Positions 13,110 to 27,250 of a DNA stretch of 64,000 nucleotides are shown here, piece after piece. The translations under genes were made by a program, and so were the position numbers. The notes beneath the pieces are model-generated. The model was not told the origin of the DNA. It saw nothing but the letters and a program-made list of their open reading frames with translations, and did no database searches. Where the stretch lies: NCBI RefSeq assembly GCF_037975245.1, contig NC_092583.1, positions 5,925,264 through 5,989,263 of the forward strand. Direction: 5' to 3'. This DNA comes from Apostichopus japonicus. Lineage: Eukaryota; Echinodermata; Holothuroidea; Aspidochirotida; Stichopodidae. Within the stretch, counting starts at the first letter, position 1, and each line of letters opens with the position of its first letter.

Positions 13110-16055
13110 CCGATCAATCGAATTTGCGGTACCGATAAATCGAATGTGCGTTGCCGATAAATCGAATGTGCGGTACCGATCAATCGAATGTGTGGTACCG
13201 ATCAATCGAATGAGCGTTGCTGTGAAAGAGCGTATGTGCGGTAAAGATTAATAGAATGTGCGGTACCGATCAATCGAATGTGTGGTACCGATCAATCGAA
13301 TGTGCGGTACCGATAAATCGAATGTGCGGTACATTTAAATAGAATGTTCTTTCCCGATCAATCGAATGTGCGGTACCGATAAATCGAATGTGCGTTGCCG
13401 ATAAATCGAATGTGCGGTACCGATCAATCGAATGTGCAGTGTATTTAAATAGAATATGTGGTACCGATCAATCGAATGTGTGGTACCGATCAATCGAATG
13501 TGCAGTGTATTTAAATAGAATATGTGGTACCGATAAATCGAATGTGCGGTACATTTAAATAGAATTTGCGGTACCGATCAATCGAATATGTGGTACCGAT
13601 CAATCGAATGTGCGGTACCGATTAATAGAATGTGCGGTACCGATCAATCGATTGTGCGGTACCGATTAATCGAATGTGTGTTCCCGATCAATCGAATGTG
13701 CGGTACCGATAAATAGAATGTGCGGTGTATTTAAATGGAATATGTGGTACCGATCAATCATATGTGCGGTACCGATCAATCGAAAGTGCGGTACCGATCA
13801 ATCGAATGTGCGGTACCGATCAATCTAATGTGCGTTGCCGATAAATCGAATGTGCGGTACCGATCAATCTAATGTGCGTACCGATCAATCGAATGTGCGG
13901 TACCGATAAATCGATTGTACGGTGCCGATTAATCGAATGTGTCCGATGTCGATCAATCGAATGTGCGGTTCCGGTCATTAGAATGTGCGGTACCGATCAA
14001 TCGAATGTGCGGTACCGATAAATCGAATGTGCCTTCCCGATCAATCGAATGTGCGTTACCGATCAATCGAATGTGCGGTCCCGATCAATCGAATATGCGG
14101 TACCGATCAATCGAATGTGCGGTACCGATCAATCGATTGTGCGGTACCGATCAATCGAATGTGCTGTCCCGATCAATCGAACGTGCGGTACCGATAAATC
14201 GAATGTGTGTTGCCGATCAATCTGATGTGCGTACGGATGAATCGAATGTGCGGTACCGATAAATCGATTGTACGTGCCGATTAATCGAATGTGTCCGATG
14301 TCGATCAATCGAATGTGCGGTACCGATCAATAGAATGTGCGGTAACGATCTATCGAATGTGCGGTACCGATAAATCGAATGTGCGTTGCTGATAAATAGA
14401 ATGTGCGTTCGAGATCAATCGAATATGCGGTACCGATAAATCGAATGTGCGTTGCCGATAAATAGAATGTGCGGTACCAATCAATCGAATGTACGGTACC
14501 GATCAATCGAATGTGCGGTACCGATAAATCGTTTGTACGGTGCCCATTAATCGAATGTGTCCGATGTCGATCAATCGAATGTGCGGTACCGATCATTAGA
14601 ATGTGCGGTATCGATCAATCGAATGTGCGGTACCGATAAATCGATTGTACGTGCCGATTAATCGAATGTGTCCGATGTCGATCAATCGAATGTGCGGTAC
14701 CGATCAAAAGAATGTGGGGTAACGATCTATCGAATGTGCGGTACCGATAAATCGAATGTGTTTTGCTGATAAATAGAATGTGCGTTCGAGATCAATCGAA
14801 TATGCGGTACCGATAAATCGAATGTGCGTTGCCGATAAATAGAATGTGCGGTACCGATCAATCGAATGTGCGGTACCGATCAATCGAATGTGCGGTACCG
14901 ATAAATCGTTTGTACGGTGCCCATTAATCGAATGTGTCCGATGTCGATCAATCGAATGTGCGGTACCGATCAATAGAATGTGCGGTACCGATCAATCGAA
15001 TGTGCGGTACCGATAAATCGAATGTGCGTTGCCGATAAATAGAATGTGTGTTCGAGATCAATCGAATATGCGGCACCGATAAATCGAATTTGCCTTCCCG
15101 ATCAATCGAATGTGCGTTACCGATCAATCGAATGTGCTTTGCCGATAAATCGAATGTGCGTTACCGATCAATCGAATGTGCGGTACCGATAAATCGAATG
15201 TGCGTTGCCGATAAATCGAATGTGCGGTACCGATCAATCGTACCGATCAATCGAATGTGCGGTAGCGATCAATCGAATGTGCGGTCCCGATCAAACGAAT
15301 ATGCGATACCGATTAATCGAATGTGCGGTACCGATCAATCGTACCGATCAATCGAATGTGCGGCACCGATAAATCGAATTTGCCTTCCCGATCAATCGAA
15401 TGTGCGTTACCGATCAATCGAATGTGCTTTGCCGATAAATCGAATGTGCGTTACCGATCAATCGAATGTGCGGTACCGATAAATCGAATGTGCGTTGCCG
15501 ATAAATAGAATGTGCGGTAACGATCTATCGAATGTGCGGTACCGATAAATCGAATGTGCGTTGCCGATAAATAGAATGTGCGTTCGAGATCAATCGAATG
15601 TGCGGTACCGATAAATCGAATTAGCGTTGCCGATAAATAGAATGTGCGGTACCGATCAATCGAATGTGCGGTACCGATCAATCAAATGTGCGGTTCCGAT
15701 CAATCGAATGTGCGGTACCGATCAATCGAATGTGTGGTACCGATAAATCGTTTGTACGGTGCCCATTAATCGAATGTGTCCGATGTCGATCAGTCGAATG
15801 TGTGGTACCGATCAATCGAATGAGCGTTGCTGTGAAAGAGCGTATGTGCGGTAAAGATTAATAGAATGTGCGGTACCGATCAATGGAATGTGTGGTACCA
15901 ATCAATCGAATGTGCGTTGCCGATAAATCGAGTGTACGGTGCCGATTAATCGAATGTGTCCGATGTCGATCAGTCGAATGTGTGGTACCGATCAATCGAA
16001 TGTGCGTTGAAGATCAATCGAATGAGCGTTGCCGTGAAAGAGCGTATGTGCGTTA
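13110..16055 (+). repeat. HOR-B copy 2 (internally deleted)
   Basis: It follows copy 1 from 7775 to about 10592, then continues as the part of copy 1 after 12718 (shift 2946). It therefore lacks about 2.3 kb. The switch lies in a stretch that is itself duplicated in copy 1 (10395-10592 and 12718-12915), as expected for unequal exchange or replication slippage between the two. It also lacks three monomers near 14020 present at 8680-8745. Confidence 0.78.
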
Positions 16056-16440
16056 CCGATCAATCGAATTTGCGGTACCGATAAATCGAATGTGCGTTGC
16101 CGATAAATCGAATGTGCGGTACATTTAAATAGAATGTGCGGTACCGATCAATCGAATATGTGGTACCGATCAATCGAATGTGCGGTACCGATTAATAGAA
16201 TGTGCGGTACCGATCAATCGATTGTGCGGTACCGATTAATCGAATGTGTGTTCCCGATCAATCGAATGTGCGGTACCGATAAATAGAATGTGCGGTGTAT
16301 TTAAATGGAATATGTGGTACCGATCAATCATATGTGCGGTACCGATCAATCGAAAGTGCGGTACCGATCAATCTAATGTGCGGTACCGATCAATCTAATG
16401 TGCGTTGCCGATAAATCGAATGTGCGGTACCGATCAATCG
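16056..16440 (+). repeat. HOR-B third, short copy
   Basis: It begins like the HOR-B start (CAATCGAATTTGCGGTACC), then jumps at ACATTTAAATAG (16121) to the sequence seen at 13551. From there it follows at a shift of 2570 bp to about 16440. About 355 bp of the HOR-B start are missing. This makes three successively shorter copies of HOR-B from left to right. Confidence 0.68.
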
Positions 16441-17603
16441 AATGTGCGGTACCGATAAATCGATTGTACGGTGCCGATTAATCGAATATGTCCAAATTCG
16501 ATCATTCGAATGTGCGGTACCGATCAATAGAATGTGCGGTATCGATCAATCGAATGTGCGGTACATTTAAATAGAATGTGCGTTCCCGATCAATCGAATG
16601 TGCGGTACCGATAAACCGAATGTGCGTTGCCGATAAATCGAATGTGTGGTACCGATCAATCGAATGTGCGGTACCGATAAATCGAATGTGCAGTGTATTT
16701 AAATAGAATATGTGGTACCGATCAATCGAATGTGCGGTACCGATCAATCGAATGCGCGGTACCGATCAATCGAATGTGCGGTACCGATCAATCGAATGTG
16801 CGTTCTCGATCAAACGAATGTGAGTTGCCGATCAATCGATTGTGCGGTACCGATCAATCGAATGTGCGTTACCGATCAATCGAATGTGCGGTACCGATAA
16901 ATATAATGTTTAGTGTATTTAAATAGAATAGGCTGTACCGATCAATCGAATGTGCAGTGTATTTAAATAGAATATGTGGTACCGATCAATCGAATGTGCG
17001 GTACCGATTAATAGAATGTGGGGTATCGATCAATCGATTGTGCGGTTCCGATAAATCGATTGTGCGTTGCCTATGAATCGAATGTGCGGTACCGATCAAT
17101 CGAATGTGCGGTACCGATCAATCGAATGTGCTGTACCGATCAATCGAATGTGCGGGTCCAATAAATCGAATGTGCGGTACCGATAAATCGAATGTGCGTT
17201 GCCGATAAATCGATTTTGCGGTACCGATCAATCTAATGTGCGGTACCGATCAATCGAATGTGTGGTACCGATCAATCGAATGTGAGTTGCCGATAAATAG
17301 AATATGCGGTACCGATCAATCGAATGTGCGGTACCGATTAATCGAATTTGCGGTATCGATCAATCGATTGTGCGGTTCCGATAAATCGAATGTGCGGTCC
17401 GATCAATCGAATGTGCGGTACCGATCAATCAAATGTGCGTTGCCGATAAATCGAATGTGCGGTACCGATCAATCTAATGTGCGTTGCCTATGAATCGAAT
17501 GTGAGGTACCGATCAATCGAATGTGCGGTACCGATCAATCGAATGCGCGGTACCGATAAATCGAATGTGTGGTTCCAATAAATCGAATATGCGGTACCGA
17601 TCA
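16441..17603 (+). repeat. Transition zone, related to 26.2-27.0 kb
   Basis: Ordinary satellite monomers with AT-rich TGTATTTAAATAG types. From about 16.9 kb the order of variants (CGGGTCCAATAAATCG, GATTTTGCGGTACC, GTGAGTTGCC, GCGGTCCGATC) matches 26.3-26.9 kb at a shift near 9366 bp, with scattered differences. It therefore links the HOR-C neighbourhood to the later 6.3-kb block. The 66-bp word with GGTTCCAATAAATCG is doubled here at about 17571 and 17637. Confidence 0.65.
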
Positions 17604-19301
17604 ATCGAATGTGCGTTACGGATCAATCGAATGTGTGGTTCCAATAAATCGAATATGCGGTACCGATCAATCGAATGTGCGTTACGGATTAATCGAATGT
17701 GTGGTACCGATCAATCGAATGTGAGTTGCCGATAAATCGAATGTGCGGTACCGATCAATCGAATGTGCGGTACCGATCAATCGAATATGCGGAAACGATA
17801 AATCCAATTTGCGGTATCGATCAATCGAATGTGTGGTACCGATCAATCGAATGTGAGTTGCCGATTAATCGAATGTGTCCGATGTCGATCAATCGAATGT
17901 GCGGAACTGATCAATAGAATGTGCGGTAACGATCTATCGAATGTGCGGTACCGATAAATCGTTTGTGCGCTGCCGATAAATAGAATAAGCGTTCGAGATC
18001 AATCGAATGTGCCGTATCGATCAATCGAATGTGCGGTACCGATAAATCGTTTGTACGGTGACCATTAATCGAATGTGTCCGATGTCGATCAGTCGAATGT
18101 GTGGTACCGATCAATCGAATGAGCGTTGCTGTGAAACAGCGTATGTGCGGTAAAGATTAATAGAATGTGTGGTATCGATCAATCGAATGTGTGGTACCGA
18201 TCAATCGAATGTGAGTTGCCGATAAATAGAATATGCGGTACCGATCAATCGAATGTGCGGTACCCATTAATCGAATTTGCGGTATCGATCAATCGATTGT
18301 GCGGTTCCGATAAATCGAATGTGCGGTCCGATCAATCGAATGTGCGGTACCGATAAATCAAATGTGCGTTGCCGATAAATCGAATGTGCGGTACCGATCA
18401 ATCGAATGTGTGGTTCCAATAAATCGAATATGCGGTACCGATCAATCGAATGTGCGTTACAGATCAATCGAATGTGTGGTTCCAATAAATCGAATATGCG
18501 GTACCGATCAATCGAATGTGCGTTACGGATCAATCGAATGTGTGGTACCGATCAATCGAATGTGCGTTGCCGATAAATCGAATGTGCGGTACCGATCAAT
18601 CGAATGTGCGGAACCGATCAATCGAATATGCGGAACCGATAAATCCAATTTACGGTATCGATCAATCTAATGTGCGATACCGATCAATCGAATGTGCGTT
18701 CCCGATCAATCGAATGTGCGGTACCGATCAATCGAATGTGCGGTACCGATCAATCGAATGTGCGGTCTCGATCAAACGAATGTGGGTTACCGATCAATCG
18801 AATGTGCGGTACCGATCAATCGATTGTGCGGTACCGATCAATCGAATGTGCTGTCCCGATCAATCGAACGTGCGTTACCGATAAATCGAATGTGTGTTGC
18901 CGATCAATCTGATGTGCGTACGGATGAATCGAATGTGCGGTACCGATAAATCGATTGTACGTGCCGATTAATCGAATGTGTCCGATGTCGATCAATCGAA
19001 TGTGCGGTACCGATCAATCGAATGTGCGGTAACGATCTATCGAATGTGCGGTACCGATAAATCGAAAGTGCGTTGCCGATAAATAGAATGTGCGTTCGAG
19101 ATCAATCGAATATGCGGTACCGATCAATCGAATGTGCGTTGCCGATAAATAGAATGTCGGTACCGATCAATCGAATGTACGGTACCGATCAATCGAATGT
19201 GCGGTACCGATAAATCGAAAGTGCGTTGCCGATAAATCGAATGTGCGTTCGAGATCAATCGAATATGCGGTACCGATAAATCGAATGTGCGTTACGGATC
19301 A
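17604..19301 (+). repeat. HOR-C copy 1 (1698 bp)
   Basis: This tandem unit is repeated immediately downstream. Markers are CGTTACGGAT, GCGGAAACGATAAATCC, GTGCGCTGCCG, GAATAAGCGTTCGAG and the longer monomer with GTGAAACAGCG at 18131. It contains both 24-bp TGTCCGATG monomers and TGTGGTTCCAATAAATCG words. Confidence 0.85.
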
Positions 19302-20975
19302 ATCGAATGTGCGTTACGGATCAATCGAATGTGTGGTTCCAATAAATCGAATATGCGGTACCGATCAATCGAATGTGCGTTACGGATTAATCGAATGTGT
19401 GGTACCGATCAATCGAATGTGAGTTGCCGATAAATCGAATGTGCGGTACCGATCAATCGAATGTGCGGTACCGATCAATCGAATATGCGGAAACGATAAA
19501 TCCAATTTGCGGTATCGATCAATCGAATGTGTGGTACCGATCAATCGAATGTGAGTTGCCGATTAATCGAATGTGTCCGATGTCGATCAATCGAATGTGC
19601 GGAACTGATCAATAGAATGTGCGGTAACGATCTATCGAATGTGCGGTACCGATAAATCGTTTGTGCGCTGCCGATAAATAGAATAAGCGTTCGAGATCAA
19701 TCGAATGTGCCGTACCGATCAATCGAATGTGCGGTACCGATAAATCGTTTGTACGGTGCCCATTAATCGAATGTGTCCGATGTCGATCAGTCGAATGTGT
19801 GGTACCGATCAATCGAATGAGCGTTGCTGTAAAACAGCGTATGTGCGGTAAAGATTAATAGAATGTGTGGTATCGATCAATCGAATGTGTGGTACCGATC
19901 AATCGAATGTGAGTTGCCGATAAATAGAATATGCGGTACCGATCAATCGAATGTGCGGTACCCATTAATCGAATTTGCGGTATCGATCAATCGATTGTGC
20001 GGTTCCGATAAATCGAATGTGCGGTCCGATCAATCAAATGTGCGTTGCCGATAAATCGAATGTGCGGTACCGATCAATCGAATGTGTGGTTCCAATAAAT
20101 CGAATATGCGGTACCGATCAATCGAATGTGCGTTACAGATCAATCGAATGTGTGGTTCCAATAAATCGAATATGCGGTACCGATCAATCGAATGTGCGTT
20201 ACGGATCAATCGAATGTGTGGTACCGATCAATCGAATGTGCGTTGCCGATAAATCGAATGTGCGGTACCGATCAATCGAATGTGCGGAACCGATCAATCG
20301 AATATGCGGAACCGATAAATCCAATTTACGGTATCGATCAATCTAATGTGCGATACCGATCAATCGAATGTGCGTTCCCGATCAATCGAATGTGCGGTAC
20401 CGATCAATCGAATGTGCGGTACCGATCAATCGAATGTGCGGTCTCGATCAAACGAATGTGGGGTACCGATCAATCGAATGTGCGGTACCGATCAATCGAT
20501 TGTGCGGTACCGATCAATCGAATGTGCTGTCCCGATCAATCGAACGTGCGGTACCGATAAATCGAATGTGTGTTGCCGATCAATCTGATGTGCGTACGGA
20601 TGAATCGAATGTGCGGTACCGATAAATCGATTGTACGTGCCGATTAATCGAAGGTGTCCGATGTCGATCAATCGAATGTGCGGTACCGATCAATCGAATG
20701 TGCGGTAACGACCTATCGAATGTGCGGTACCGATAAATCGAAAGTGCGTTGCCGATAAATCGATTGTGCGTTCGAGATCAATCGAATATGCGGTACCGAT
20801 AAATCGAATGTGAGTTGCCGATAAATAGAATGTCGGTACCGATCAATCGAATGTACGGTACCGATCAATCGAATGTGCGGTACCGATAAATCGAAAGTGC
20901 GTTGCCGATAAATAGAATGTGCGTTCGAGATCAATCGAATATGCGGTACCGATAAATCGAATGTGCGTTGCGGAT
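19302..20975 (+). repeat. HOR-C copy 2 (about 1676 bp)
   Basis: It matches HOR-C copy 1 at a shift of 1698 bp, then 1676 bp after about 20030. One 22-bp monomer present at 18329-18360 is absent here. The longer monomer reads GTAAAACAGCG at 19829 instead of GTGAAACAGCG. The match ends where this copy reads CGTTGCGGATAAAG, against CGTTACGGATC in copy 1. Confidence 0.83.
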
Positions 20976-23139
20976 AAAGAGAATGTCGGTACCGATCAAT
21001 CGAATGTACGGTACCGATCAATCGAATGTGCGGTACCGCTAAATCGTTTGTACGGTGCCCATTAATCGAATGTGTCCGATGTCGATCAATCGAATGTGCG
21101 GTACCGATCATTAGAATGTGCGGTATCGATCAATCGAATGTGCGGTACCGATAAATCGAATGTGCGTTGCCGATAAATAGAATGTGTGTTCGAGATCAAT
21201 CGAATGTGCGGTACCGATAAATCGAATGTGCCTTCCCGATCAATCGAATGTGCGTTACCGATCAATCGAATGTGCTTTGCCGATAAATCGAATGTGCGTT
21301 ACCGATCAATCGAATGTGCGGTACCGATAAATCGAATGTGCGTTGCCGATAAATAGAATGTGTGTTCGAGATCAATCGAATGTGAAGTACCGATAAATCG
21401 AATGTGCCTTCCCGATCAATCGAATGTGCGTTACCGATCAATCGAATGTGCTTTGCCGATAAATCGAATGTGCGTTACCGATCAATCGAATGTGCGGTAC
21501 CGATCAATCGAACGTGCGGTACCGATAAATCCAATGTGCGGCACCGATCAATTCCGATGTGCGTACAGATGAATCGAATGTGCGGTACCGATAAATCGAT
21601 TGTACGTGCCGATTAATCGAATGTGTCCGATGTCGATCAATCGAATGTGCGGAACTGATCAATAGAATGTGCGGTAACGATCTATCGAATGTGCGGTACC
21701 GATAAATCGTTTGTGCGCTGCCGATAAATAGAATAAGCGTTCGAGATCAATCGAATGTGCCGTACCGATCAATCGAATGTGCGGTACCGATAAATCGTTT
21801 GTTCGGTGCCCATTAATCGAATGTGTCCGATGTCGATCAGTCGAATGTGTGGTACCGATCAATCGAATGATTTTTGCTGTGAAACAGCGTATGTGCGGTA
21901 AAGATTAATAGAATGTGCGGTACCGATCAATCGAATGTGCGGTACATTTAAATAGAATGTTCGTTCCCGATCAATCGAATGTGCGGTACCGATAAATCGA
22001 ATGTGCGTTGCCGATAAATCGAATGTGCGGTACCGATCAATCGAATGTGCGGTACCGATCAATCGAATGTGCAGTGTATTTAAATATAATATGTGGTACC
22101 GATCAATCGAATGTGCGGTACCGATAAATCGAATGTGCGTTGCCGATAAATAGAATGTGCGGTACCGATCAATCGAATGTGCGGTACCGATCAATCGAAT
22201 GTGCGGTACCGATAAATCGTTTGTACGGTGCCCATTAATCGAATGTGTCCGATGTCGATCAATCGAATGTGCGGTACCGTTCATTAGAATGTGCGGTACC
22301 GATCAATCGAATGTGCGGTACAGATAAATCGAATGTGCGTTGCCGATAAATAGAATGTGTGTTCGAGATCAATCGAATGTGCGGTACCGATAAATCGAAC
22401 GTGCCTTCCCGATCAATCGAATGTGCGTTACCGATCAATCGAATGTGCTTTGCCGATAAATCGAATGTGCGTTACCGATCAATCGAATGTGCGGTACCGA
22501 TAAATCGAATGTGCGTTGCCGATAAATCGAATGTGCGGTACCGATCAATCGAATGTGCGGTACCGATCAATCGAATGTGCGTTGAAGATCAATCGAATGT
22601 GCGGTACCGATAAATCGAATGTGCGTTGCCGATAAATCGAATGTGCGATACCGATCAATCGAATGAGCGGTATCGATCAATCGAATGTGCGGTACCGATA
22701 AATCGAGTGTCCGGTGCCTATTAATCGAATGTGTCAGATGTCGATCAGTCGAATGTGTGGTACCGATCAATCGAATGTGCGGTACCGATCAATCGAATGT
22801 GCGTTGCCGATAAATCGAATGTGCGGTACCGATCAATCTAATGTGCGTACCGATAAATCGATTGTACGGTGCCGATTAATCGAATGTGTCCGATGTCGAT
22901 CATTCGAATGTGCGGTACCGATCAATAGAATGTGCGGTATCGATCAATCGAATGTGCGGTACATTTAAATAGAATGTGCGTTCCCGATCAATCGAATGTG
23001 CGGTACCGATAAACCGAATGTGCGTTGCCGATAAATCGAATGTGCGGTACCGATCAATCGAATGTGCGGTACCGATCAATCGAATGTGCAGTGTATTTAA
23101 ATAGAATATGTGGTACCGATCAATCTAATGTGCCTTACC
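20976..23139 (+). repeat. Mosaic zone of HOR-B and HOR-C modules
   Basis: Short modules from earlier units are joined here. 21617-21898 follows 19567 onward (shift 2050) and carries GTGAAACAGCG at 21879. 21.2-21.5 and 22.35-22.55 kb carry the GTGTTCGAGATC module of HOR-B, with two copies 176 bp (8 monomers) apart at 21188 and 21364. No gene or foreign insert is visible. Confidence 0.7.
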
Positions 23140-26100
23140 GATCAATCGAATGTGCGGTACCGATTAATAGAATGTGCGGTATCGATCAATCGATTGTGCG
23201 GTACCGATTAATCGAATGTGCGGTATCGTCGAATGTGCGGTATATTTAAATAGAATGTGCGTTCCCGATCAATCGAATGTGCGGTACCGATAAATCGAAT
23301 GTGCGTTGCCGATAAATCGAATGTGCGGTACCGATCAATCGAATGTGCGGTACCGATCAATCGAATGTGCGGTACCGATTAATCGAATGTGTCTTCCCTA
23401 TCAATCGAATGTGCGGTACCGATAAATCGAATGTGCGGTGTATTTAAATAGAATATGTGGAACCGATCAATCGAATGTGCGGTACCGATTAATAGAATGT
23501 GCGGTATCGATCAATCGATTGTGCGGTACCGATTAATCGAATGTGCGGTATCGATCAATCGATTGTGCGTTACCTATAAATCGAATGTGCGGTACCGATC
23601 AATCGAATGTGCGGTACCGATCAATCGAATGTGCGGTACCGATCAATCTAATGTCCGTTGCCGATAAATCGAATGTGTGGTACCGATCAATCGAATGTGC
23701 GGTACCGATCAATAGAATGTGCGGTACCGATAAATCGAATGTGCGTTGCCGATAAATCGAATGTGCGATACCGATCAATCGAATGAGCGGTATCGATCAA
23801 TCGAATGTGTGGTACAGATAAATCGAGTGTCCGGTGCCTATTAATCGAATGTGTCCGATGTCGATCAGTCGAATGTGTGGTACCGATCAATCGAATGTGC
23901 GGTACCGATCAATCGAATGTGCGTTGCCGATAAATCGAATGTGCGGTACCGATCAATCTAATGTGCGTACCGATCAATCGAATGTGCGGTACCGATAAAT
24001 CGATTGTACGGTGCCGATAAATCGAATGTGCGGTACCGATCAATCGAATGTGCGGTACCGATCAATCGAATGTGCGGTACCGATTAATCGAATGTGCGGT
24101 ACCGATAAATCGAATGTGCGGTACCGATAAATCGAATGTGCGGTGTATTTAAATAGAATATGTGGAACCGATCAATCGAATGTGCGGTACCGATTAATAG
24201 AATGTGCGGTATCGATCAATCGATTGTGCGGTACCGATTAATCGAATGTGCGGTATCGATCAATCGATTGTGCGTTACCTATAAATCGAATGTGCGGTAC
24301 CGATCAATCGAATGTGCGGTACCGATCAATCGAATGTGCGGTACCGATCAATCTAATGTCCGTTGCCGATAAATCGAATGTGCGGTACCGATCAATCGAA
24401 TGTGCGGTACCGATCAATAGAATGTGCGGTACCGATAAATCGAATGTGCGTTGCCGATAAATAGAATGTGCGTTCGAGATCAATCGAATGTGCGGTACCG
24501 ATAAATCGAATGTGCGTTGCCGATAAATCGAATGTGCGATACCGATCAATCGAATGAGCGGTATCGATCAATCGAATGTGCGGTACCGATTAATCGAGTG
24601 TCCGGTGCCTATTAATCGAATGTGTCCGATGTCGATCAGTCGAATGTGTGGTACCGATCAATCGAATGTGCGGTACCGATCAATCGAATGTGCGTTGCCG
24701 ATAAATCGAATGTGCGGTACCGATCAATCTAATGTGCGTACCGATCAATCGAATGTGCGGTACCGATAAATCGATTGTACGGTGCCGATTAATCGAATGT
24801 GTCCGATGTCGATCATTCGAATGTGCGGTACCGATCAATAGAATGTGCGGTATCGATCAATCGAATGTGCGGTACATTTAAATAGAATGTGCGTTCCCGA
24901 TCAATCGAATGTGCGGTACCGATAAACCGAATGTGCGTTGCCGATAAATCGAATGTGCGGTACCGATCAATCGAATGTGCGGTACCGATCAATCGAATGT
25001 GCAGTGTATTTAAATAGAATATGTGGTACCGATCAATCTAATGTGCGGTACCGATCAATCGAATGTGCGGTACCGATTAATAGAATGTGCGGTATCGATC
25101 AATCGATTGTGCGGTACCGATTAATCGAATGTGCGGTATCGTCGAATGTGCGGTATATTTAAATAGAATGTGCGTTCCCGATCAATCGAATGTGCGGTAC
25201 CGATAAATCGAATGTGCGTTGCCGATAAATCGAATGTGCGGTACCGATCAATCGAATGTGCGGTACCGATCAATCGAATGTGCGGTACCGATTAATCGAA
25301 TGTGTCTTCCCTATCAATCGAATGTGCGGTACCGATAAATCGAATGTGCGGTGTATTTAAATAGAATATGTGGAACCGATCAATCGAATGTGCGGTACCG
25401 ATTAATAGAATGTGCGGTATCGATCAATCGATTGTGCGGTACCGATTAATCGAATATGCGGTATCGATCAATCGATTGTGCGTTACCTATAAATCGAATG
25501 TGCGGTACCGATCAATCGAATGTGCGGTACCGATCAATCGAATGTGCGGTACCGATCAATCTAATGTCCGTTGCCGATAAATCGAATGTGTGGTACCGAT
25601 CAATCGAATGTGCGGTACCGATCAATAGAATGTGCGGTACCGATAAATCGAATGTGCGTTGCCGATAAATAGAATGTGCGTTCGAGATCAATCGAATGTG
25701 CGGTACCGATAAATCGAATGTGCGTTGCCGATAAATCGAATGTGCGATACCGATCAATCGAATGAGCGGTATCGATCAATCGAATGTGTGGTACCGATAA
25801 ATCGAGTGTCCGGTGCCTATTAATCGAATGTGTCCGATGTCGATCAGTCGAATGTGTGGTACCGATCAATCGAATGTGCGGTACCGATCAATCGAATGTG
25901 CGTTGCCGATAAATCGAATGTGCGGTACCGATCAATGTAATGTGCGTACCGATCAATCGAATGTGCGGTACCGATAAATCGATTGTACGGTGCCGATTAA
26001 TCGAATGTGTCCGATGTCGATCATTCGAATGTGCGGTACCGATCAATAGAATGTGCGGTATCGATCAATCGAATGTGCGGTACATTTAAAATAGAATGTG

Positions 26101-27250
26101 CGTTGCCGATAAATCGAATGTGCGGTACCGATCAATCGAATGTGCGGTACCGATCAATCGAATGTGCGGTCTCGATCAAACGAATGTGAGTTGCCGATCA
26201 ATCGAATGTGCGGTACCGATCAATCGAATGTGCGTTACCAATCAATCGAATGTGCGGTACCGATAAATAGAATGTTTAGTGTATTTAAATAGAATAGGCG
26301 GTACCGATCAATCGAATGTGCAGTGTATTTAAATAGAATATGTGGTACCGATCAATCGAATGTGCGGTACCGATTAATCGAATGTGCGGTATCGATCAAT
26401 CGATTGTGCGGTTCCGATAAATCGATTGTGCGTTGCCTATGAATCGAATGTGCGGTACCGATCAATCGAATGTGCGGTACCGATCAATCGAATGTGCTGT
26501 ACCGATCAATCGAATGTGCGGGTCCAATAAATCGAATGTGCGGTACCGATAAATCGAATGTGCGTTGCCGATAAATCGATTTTGCAGTACCGATCAATCT
26601 AATGTGCGGTACCGATCAATCGAATGTGTGGTACCGATCAATCGAATGTGAGTTGCCGATAAATAGAATATGCGGTACCGATCAATCGAATGTGCGGTAC
26701 CGATTAATCGAATTTGCGGTATCGATCAATCGATTGTGCGGTTCCGATAAATAGAATGTGCGGTCCGATCAATCGAATGTGCGGTACCGATAAATCAAAT
26801 GTGCGTTGCCGATAAATCGAATGTGCGGTACCGATCAATCTAATGTGCGTTGCCTATGAATCGAATGTGCGGTACCGATCAATCGAATGTGCGGTACCGA
26901 TCAATCGAATGCGCGGTACCGATCAATCGAATGTGTGGTTCCAATAAATCGAATATGCGGTACCGATCAATCGAATGTGCGTTACGGATTAATCGAATGT
27001 GTGGTACCGATCAATCGAATGTGAGTTGCCGATAAATCGAATGTGCGGTACCGATCAATCGAATGTGCGGTACCGATCAATCGAATATGCGGAACCGATA
27101 AATCCAATTTGCGGTATCGATCAATCGAATGTGTAGTACCGATCAATCGAATGTGAGTTGCCGATAAATAGAATATGCGGTACCGATCAATCGAATGTGC
27201 GGTACCGATAAATCGAATGTGCGGTCCGATCAATCGAATGTGCGGTACCG
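23140..27250 (+). repeat. HOR-E copy 1 (second at 29557-33580)
   Basis: This block of about 4.1 kb recurs at 29557-33580, at a shift of 6417 bp at the left and 6329 bp after about 30 kb. The 88-bp difference is four monomers missing from copy 2. It contains a module starting TGTATTTAAATAGAATATG followed by TGGAACCGATC at about 23455, 24160 and 25368 (spacings 705 and 1208 bp). Markers include a shortened monomer CGGTATCGTCG and TAATGTCCGTTGCC. Confidence 0.82.

Larger units (their letters stand above)
7887..21889 (+). repeat. Longer monomer type K1 (GTGAAAGAGCG / AAACAGCG)
   Basis: A monomer extended at GCTGTGAAAGAGCGTATG replaces the usual GCCGATAAATCGAATG. It starts at 7887, 10563, 11336, 12886, 13088, 13222, 15832 and 16034 as GTGAAAGAGCG, and at 18131, 19829 and 21879 with AAACAGCG. 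It is usually followed by CGGTAAAGATTAATAG. The span given covers the first to last copy; the copies are scattered in it, not continuous. Confidence 0.85.
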
